Shown in pieces: positions 57,561 through 64,000 of a DNA stretch of 64,000 nt. The notes under the pieces are model-generated. The model was not told where the DNA came from. It made no database searches and saw only the letters and a list, made by a program, of their open reading frames with translations. A program made the position numbers and the translations under genes. Origin of the DNA: Ostrinia nubilalis. Its lineage: Eukaryota; Arthropoda; Insecta; Lepidoptera; Crambidae. The stretch lies in contig NC_087100.1 of NCBI RefSeq assembly GCF_963855985.1, forward strand, positions 6,669,001-6,733,000. Reading direction: 5' to 3'. Positions within the stretch are counted from its first letter, which is position 1. Every line of letters begins with the position of its first letter.

Positions 57561-58693
57561 TGTTTGCACCTCGCACCCAGTGGTCGATATTTTATCGACA
57601 CATCTAAAATAGATGTGGCGAATTCGAACTGTATTTTCGCTATTCACTCTTTCACGTCCGCTCCATTTTGAGGGCGATTAAATCATGAACGATTTCAGTC
57701 ACGGGAGCAACTGCAATAATTATTCACATTGTATATGAAACAGTTACTGCACCGTAATTACGCGTTCTGATTCAGGGTATTGTTCAAATATCAAAGCCGT
57801 GATGTTGCGTTGTTATATTTTGTTCGATAATAACGCGGGTAGTCCGCCGAACCTAGTATTCTCATGCAACGTTGTTGTCAACTAAATACCATACAATATT
57901 GTTAAGTACAGTCATTTTGCGTAATTACAAACAACATGACATGTAATGTGGATTGACTATGACATAAAGACAATTTAATAAACATAGTAGGTTACTGTAA
58001 TAATATTTTACATGCCATATCATTTGGAGCTACAGCAACTTCAGTTTTCCTTATAAGAGTGCCTCTTGCACTAGGTTTTTTTTAGAGTGTGAAAATTATA
58101 ACGCTAGCTGGAGAATTTCATTTTTATTAAAACAAAATTAATACAAAAACTTGAGTCTCTAGGTTTTTGCGATACTTAGGTAGTTGACACCACCAGTCAT
58201 ACTTTTATGATCTGTCAAAACTCGATTCTCGATAGACTTTGCAACGAAGAAGCTCTGACGTCACTTTATAGACTATTTTATTTAACCTACTGATTGCAAA
58301 GCAACGAAAATGTTATAAATTACCTTTTATTTGGCAATAAAAATCCCAATAAATTACTACCCAATAGTAAACATCGCACACAATAACCAATTAACATACA
58401 TAACATACAGAAGAATGAATTATCAAAATATAATTACAGCCTTTAATTAACCGTCGACTTGGCCTCGAGTTAGTAATTAAAGTGTTGTTAGCAAAATTGG
58501 TGATCGCCATTGTGATGTGAGGTGCAGACATCACAGCCAGAGAAAGAACAGCCATCTCTTTAAAGCAGACTTATAGGTTATAGATTTTAAAGTTCACGTT
58601 GCATAAGAGTCCCGAACCTATAATATTTACAAAAGATTCTTATAGTCCTGGTTTATTCATCATATTAATACAAATTAATAATGCATATTTTTC

Positions 58694-58783
58694 GTCATCA
58701 TCATTTCAGCCACAGTCACAGGACGTCCACTGCTGAACAAAGACCTCCTCCAAGATTTCCAAATAGGCCGGTTAGTAGCGGCG
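58694..58783 (-). mobile_element. RTE-type LINE tail, (ATG)n family
   Basis: On the minus strand, GCCGCTACTAACCGGCCTAT, then GGAAATCTTGGAGGAGGTCT, TTGTTCAGCAGTGGACGTCC and a GATGATGACG tail. The reading frame is lost. It is 5'-truncated at the same conserved AGGCCGCTACC region as other copies. Confidence 0.8.
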
Positions 58784-58865
58784 TAATAAAAAATATTACA
58801 TTTCCCTGTGATATTTCCTAATAATTATTCCTAATCATTTGCAACAACAAAATGACATTTACGAG

Positions 58866-59000
58866 TAAGGCTGAGTTGCACCACCTCACTTTGACCGTAA
58901 CTATGACGCGTAAAAAACACTGGTTATGTTTTTTTGTATGGAGTTTGACAGATTTTTAACGTTTATCAAAGTTAAAGTAAGATGGTGAAACCCAGCCTAA
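58866..59000 (-). mobile_element. TAAGGCTG MITE, full length
   Basis: From TAAGGCTGAGTTGCACCACC to GATGGTGAAACCCAGCCTAA, with the usual CTTTGACCGTAACTATGACG and GTTTGACAGATTTTTAACGT interior. It lies about 80 bp after an RTE tail. Confidence 0.87.
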
Positions 59001-62000
59001 GTGTTTAGCTGTGCAAACTTCATCCAGTATCGTGAGCTGTCTGCTACGCGCGGGCTGTGTCAACGGTCAAAATCCGAAGGTCGGGTACACACTAATGTGA
59101 AATAAATTGTCACCAAGCAATGCGAGTAATTATTGCAGGCGTACGCTTATTTAAACTAAGCGTGACATGATGGTGGATATAAATGCTTTCCTGTTAAGGG
59201 AGAGTTCATAATATGGAGTATTGCGAAAAATTGGCCAGTTGCAAATTTTTATCGGTTTTTTTAGGCTTGAGAAAATGGTATTGATAAAGGATTTTTTATT
59301 CATTATCTTCGTGCGATAGTGCTTTTGTTAATACCATGGAACTTGTTTTGTTATTAGGCTTGTGAAAATATTTTTACTATTTTTTTTGTAAACAACCTAG
59401 CTATTTAAAAGATTTCAAATATACAAATGCGAGGATGTAACTTTCATTTTTGGGTAACTTTAACATTTATGTTTTTTTTAAACAATGTGAAATACTGGTA
59501 AACCTCACATTAATCTACAAACCATAACCAACCATAAAAGAGTCATTACAAGAAACAAAGAGTAATCCAAAAATAATTATTTCTAAAAAATAATGACAAA
59601 AACGCACGACGTGGAAAAACACACTAAAGCACACTAGCGCTTAACGTGAGTTATTAAAATGTTTAATTACAGGAACGGTAAGCGGACGTAATCATCGGGC
59701 CCGTGTGCACTACAGTTTTAACTAAACATTGTAATTACGCCGCAATATTACACGCGAGTGTACACCCGGCATTACAAACTGTAATTAGTAGCGAATAGTA
59801 AGAGGTGGCGGTAGGCTCACATGTAGACATCAAGAAGAATCGATTACCCCAATTAATTGATCAATCAGCTGTTTTAAGGCACAACAGTGTTTCCGAAAAA
59901 AAAATAAGAAGGAAGGATGAAAGTTTAAAAGGTTGGAAGACATTTCGTGGTATACCTAATAAGTGTCATTTTTGTAAGTTATTTTTGTGAACGCTACAAT
60001 GTAACCTTGTTGGTGATCAAATAAATGAATAAAAAAATTAAATAATGACAAAGTAATATTTAATTGTCCTCTCAATATTAGAAACAATGGTAAAAAAAAA
60101 TTGTTGGCCTAAAATTTATTTGGCGAGATATTTCACAATTTCATTTTTATCAAAAAAAAAGCTCCACACAAACGTCCCCTTGGTAAAGTTACTACGCTTG
60201 TATAAGTAATTTTAATTTTGTTGTACACCAACCGTATTAAATGGTGTTATATCAAAATGGTTTAGAAGCCAAACAGATGACGTTTGGCGCCTCCACGCGC
60301 CTTTTCAATTCTTTGTAAAGAGCGAGTCTACTTCTATCAGCTTTATTGTGTTTGTAGGCGAAAAAATGAATCACGCTTAATAGTGAGGTCAGAAGGCCTT
60401 TGTTTGTTCGAACTGATTACTATTAATAAGCTAATAATTATGGCGGAAGCTTTTGCTCTAATTCATAAGCAAACTTAATAATGAATTTTAGGCATTATAA
60501 AAATTGGTACTTTAAAAGTAGCAATAGTTTTAATACTAGCTGTGGCCACGACTTTGTACGCGTAACATCCTTAATCATGTGTACCTGAGTACCTACATTT
60601 TTCTTTAGTCACAGGACCTTTTTGACATAGTATAGATTCTGATTAATTGTAATTTTGCATGCTTATTTATTATGCTTATATTATTATTGTACCTATTTCC
60701 AACACAATGTACCTATATTGTTTTTAAATGGAATAAACTTATGACTTATGACCAACTTATCAAGACTTCTCTTTTATATGCGATTACCTTCAGTCGAGGG
60801 GTCAAATAACTATGTAACATGATAGTAATCGAAATCCCACATTAAAATTAAAAAAAATAAGGAAAAAATTATGAATATTCTGAAAATAATCACGAATCAT
60901 TATTAGATTTCTATTTTATTATATGAAAAGGGATAAATCGCAAAACCACTTCTTGTTTATTATTTTATTATAATTAAGAGTATTTTAACATGTAATTGCA
61001 AAAGTATTCCAATAAATTATAGTTATTGCAAGTAATTATCATAGGTAATAAACGCTTTTATAAAAATAATTGCAGCTGGTAAGTAATTACTATTATTTAG
61101 CAAACACTTGAGGAAGACAAGCCTTTGTAAAATTGATAATTAATAATAATATCATAAAATTATACTAATTTTGTCTGCTGCTAATAATACACACATAAAA
61201 TATGCGCAGTTTTTGTTTGTTTTTGTATGTGTAAGTGTATGTAAAATTTCTTTATTTGGTCATTTTGGTTTATTTTGGTCACTTCTAGCAAAAACATTAG
61301 TGTGCATTCGATATAAAGGTTGACATCGAGTCACCGAAGATTCGATCACCGCTCGATGACGTATTTACCCAAATTGTCTACTTAGCTCCGGCAAAATTAT
61401 CGCCCTATCGTTAAGGTCGATTTACACGCGCCTTTTGACCGCTCCCCAAGTCTTTGTCTAAGAGTTTCAATTCGTCCAGCCATTGTGTCCGACGAGTGGA
61501 CGTCGTTAGTCGAGATAAGGTACAAAGGAGATTGGTGTAATCGCCTGGTGCGCATTTAGCGATCTTTTGTGTCAAGTCTGTACCCCCAGTGAAAAGGGAT
61601 CTAACTCGACTTAGATCAAAATTGACTTTATAACATAATGTGAATCTCTGAAAAATTAGCTATTTTTGTATCTAATCGGTATGTTTCTACGACGTATAGA
61701 AAAGAAAATAATGTTGTGCCAAATGATACAAGTAAGGCTTTGTGAACCACTTTGAGTTTTCTTTCGTGTATATTGATACATGTCTACTTTTAACAAAGTG
61801 TACCGGAGGCTTCTTTCAATTTTTTATTGTGTCAAGAGGTATGACTCGTGTTACTACTTTTTACACGATTGAAGTTGTTCAGATTGAATTTGTGATTAAC
61901 AATATAAGATGACTCATATTAATATACACAAAAAAAACTATGTATTGTTGGTTGGTGAAAAAGAATGTAACTTAATTTATATCATAAAAAGTAAAAAACA

Positions 62001-62373
62001 AAAGGTTATTTTTTTGTGTATAATGATTCAATTAGACTAATACCATTAACCACAAAAGTTTCGTACATGTGTAAAATGTTATAAGTTACTTAGATCAGAA
62101 ACATTTGAAAATCGCAACTAATAATTTGGTTAATTATTTGGTGTAAAATTATATAACTTAGCCCAAACGTCAGATTAAAGGAAAAAATAATGTCGTAGTT
62201 TATAAATCAAAGAACTTTAGTTAATAGTTTTAATAAATAATGGTGAACATCTACTAGTAAAACATATAATTGAATTCATAGTGCCTAACGTTGTCAATAA
62301 AAGTACTTAATAAGTGCATTATAGAATTTACAAGAGCTCCAACTACCAGAAGTCTTTATAAACAAAACTCATC
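59001..62373. other. Unique AT-rich sequence
   Basis: 61300-61580 is CpG-richer (GTCCGACGAGTGGACGTCGT) and may be conserved noncoding DNA. 60700-60752 ends in AATAAACTTATGACTTATGA, which may be a LINE tail. No gene is recognised. Confidence 0.35.
60536..60566 (-). mobile_element. Possible Helitron-like 3' end remnant
   Basis: CTAGCTGTGGCCACGACTTT, then GTACGCG resembles, on the minus strand, the end of Helitron-like repeats (GCGGACGAAGTCGCGGGCAA...CTAGT). It is only about 30 bp and may be chance. Confidence 0.35.
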
Positions 62374-63890
62374 ACCTTTGACAACAAATTGAACTGGGCG
62401 AGTCATGTCGAGAACAAAATAAAAATGGCCTGTATAGCATTCCATCAGTGCAAGAGACTCATTGGTAGGAGATGAGGTCTCAACCCAAAGATAACACTTT
62501 GGCTGTACACGTCGGTTATATGGCCCTCTTACACATATAATTGTGGATCACTTGTATGGTGGCACAGAACACAACTATCCACAGCAAGATCAAAACTCCA
62601 AAGCCTGCAACGCCTAGTAAGCATAGAGGCCACTAGTTGTATGAGAACCACTCCATCGACATCACTTGAGTACCTTCTGAATCTTAGATCTTTAGACCTC
62701 TTCATTCAGGAGGAAGCGCAAGCAGCCGCTCTAAGACTTAAAGGTCAAGGACATATAAGAAGCAAAACAAGGAGACAGGACATTCCACGATCCTGCACAA
62801 AACCCTAATAAAAGAAATACCTCTCATCGAGGCACCCATCGACAGAATTCCCTGTGTTCAAATCTTCGACTGAAGATATAATATCCAGCTTACAGCGGAA
62901 ACGCAAGAATGCTCTGGAATCAATGAACTTAGGATATACACTGATGGCTCCAAAACCAAAAAAGGTACAGGAGCTGGTGTCTTTTCGAATCACCTAAATA
63001 TACGAAGAATATCTACAACACTAGATAAACACAATACAATTTTCCAATCAGAATGCAATCAGAGCAACACAGGCGGTTGCAACCATAGACATCCGAGGTC
63101 TGAATATAAAAATAATCTCAGATAGTGCAAGCAATACAAAGCAACTTAATATACTACATTATAATACTTATATTGGAATGCCATGACGCGCTCCTAAGTC
63201 ATTGCAGACGCAAATGGCGTTACCCTGCACTCCTGAAGTAGATCAAAGGGCACAGTAACTCCTTGGGCAACGACGCAGCAGATGAACTGGCCAGAAAGGG
63301 ATCGTACACGACGGTATTTGGTCCGAACAATTATAATGCCGATACCATAAGCAAAGATCAAGACCTGGCTGCGCTCCAAAATAGAAAAATAACACCACAT
63401 AGAATGGAAAGATTGTGAAAGATGCAGGCAAACAAAAGATGCAGTTGTGGATATATCGAAAAAGTTCTCCCGCAGCCTCATAAGACTAAACAGGGACAAC
63501 ATCCACAAGGTCCTAAGTGTAATAACAGGTATGTTAAACAAACACCTACACAATATAGCTGTTACAGACAGCCTACTGTGTAGAAGATGCATGGAGGCAG
63601 AAGAAAAACCGCAGCACGTGCACAAGGAGTGCACAAGCGTAGCAGATCAACAGGCTCAAATTCTCCAATCACCAGGGTCGCTGCAGAAGGCCTGTAGCGA
63701 CCTAGATAGGCTGCTGCTACTTGGGGGGATCTGGAGCGATTGGAATAGGAAGATAAACTACAAATAGCACACAATGGTCTAATCAAGAGGCTAAGTGCAA
63801 TATTCGATTGCCCTGAGAAACTATCTACGAAAGTCCTTATGAATGGATACTACGTATAAAGTAAATAATTATGTAAATGGCATGTGTTGC
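62330..63890 (+). mobile_element. 5'-truncated non-LTR retrotransposon with RNase H
   Basis: This is the element containing the pseudogene at 62374-63767, plus roughly 120 bp of putative 3' UTR. The endonuclease and the catalytic part of the reverse transcriptase are missing. The exact ends and a target duplication could not be placed. The 146-codon minus-strand frame here is its shadow. Confidence 0.75.
62374..63767 (+). pseudogene. Dead LINE polyprotein: RT C-terminus, RNase H, Cys/His motif
   Basis: Pieces of a non-LTR retrotransposon ORF2. 62374 onward gives TFDNKLNWASHVENKIKMAC and, after a TGA in place of Trp, GLNPKITLWLYTSVIWPSYT, then YNCGSLVWW: the region after the reverse transcriptase catalytic core. 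Two TAA codons follow the KP at 62806. RNase H appears at IYTDGSKTKKGTGAGVF (first Asp codon 62943-62945), QSECN (Glu 63051-63053), ISDSAS (Asp 63121-63123) and GHSNSLGNDAADELARKGS (Asp 63281-63283). The spacing between these residues is not a multiple of three at two steps, so at least two frameshifts exist. The last frame (from about 63400 to 63767) holds CRRCMEAEEKPQHVHKEC, a Cys-Cys-His-Cys motif. RNase H plus this layout suits the I/LOA/Outcast group. Confidence 0.85.
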
Positions 63891-63957
63891 TGGACTTTAT
63901 CTGCTTAGCTCGCAAGTATAACATGTCTTGTTAATTCATGTCTCCATTGATTTAAGA

Positions 63958-64000
63958 AGATTCCCGCCCTAGGCAGTTCGATTTTTTCAAGTTATTTATG
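63958..64000 (+). mobile_element. Partial copy of the minihelix retroposon, cut by window end
   Basis: GATTCCCGCCCTAGGCAGTT, then CGATTTTTTCAAGTTATTTA and TG matches the minus strand of 26672-26823 from the T-loop outward (ATTCCCGCC, TTAGGCA, TTCGATTTTTTCAAGTTATT). It starts within the T-arm-like loop, so it is 5'-truncated, and it continues past the window. Confidence 0.65.

Noticed and set aside
60700..60752. AATAAACTTATGACTTATGA as a LINE 3' tail
   Set aside because: It resembles tails I recall, but it is short, has no second copy here and no target duplication.
63194..63634. 146-codon frame on the minus strand, longest in the window
   Set aside because: It is antisense to a LINE whose plus-strand frames match known RNase H and Cys/His motifs.
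1..64000. CRISPR arrays, operons, bacterial promoters, phage or viral genes
   Set aside because: Nothing of this kind is present. The repeats are eukaryotic transposon families and there is no gene density.
1..64000. Known conserved insect microRNAs
   Set aside because: I scanned by eye for common mature sequences (let-7, bantam, miR-1, miR-9, miR-10, miR-124 types) and found none. A covariance-model search would be needed to exclude others.

Overview
The window looks like nuclear DNA from a moth or butterfly (Lepidoptera). It is AT-rich, every reading frame is closed at short range, and it is littered with short interspersed repeats that I know from lepidopteran genomes: RTE-type LINE tails ending in (ATG)n or (CGAA)n, a Helitron-like element with a TC start and a hairpin-CTAG end, TA-flanked MITEs with TAAGGCTG termini, and tRNA-derived SINEs. 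I recognise no host protein-coding gene, rRNA or functional tRNA. The longest open frame (146 codons) is antisense to a dead LINE. The window is best read as intergenic or intronic sequence colonised by transposons, with a few CpG-rich islands that may be regulatory.

Layout. 1-20 kb: mostly unique AT-rich DNA with RTE tails (1.5, 6.8, 8.0, 13.4, 14.1 kb), a 67-bp retroposon with a 14-bp target duplication (5.7 kb), and four TAAGGCTG MITEs (6.0, 10.5, 11.1, 11.8 kb). 20-25 kb: a second MITE, two more RTE tails (one carrying a perfect 18-bp snap-back palindrome), and a Helitron end. 26.1-28.5 kb: the most striking object, a three-level nest. A long-inverted-repeat element (arms about 590-600 bp) carries in its left arm a 933-bp TIR element with ATTA duplications, which in turn carries a 152-bp retroposon with a 13-bp duplication. 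That retroposon's core folds as a tRNA-like acceptor/T-arm minihelix. 28.7-30.0 kb: a CpG-rich island with a CTCF-like motif and paired CRE half-palindromes. 33.9-43.2 kb: a complete Helitron-like element with a TCTG microsatellite, a small palindromic MITE, three TAAGGCTG MITEs, a palindromic RFX X-box, and a LINE 3' end with a TTTC tail. 47.5-47.9 kb: a CpG-rich patch that may be a promoter or 5' leader. 52.3-54.2 kb: a 1.28-kb TIR element with clustered subterminal motifs, split by a tRNA-derived SINE, next to further repeats. 56.6-59.0 kb: repeat and SINE fragments, a CpG-rich TATA-containing patch, an RTE tail and a MITE. 62.4-63.9 kb: a 5'-truncated, frameshifted LINE with an RNase H domain. 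The last bases of the window enter another copy of the minihelix retroposon.

No genes work together here in the operon sense. The history that can be read is one of serial insertion. Target-site duplications support RTE-type and SINE-type retroposition directly. The long-inverted-repeat element, the subterminal-repeat element and the minihelix retroposon are the candidates for something not previously described.
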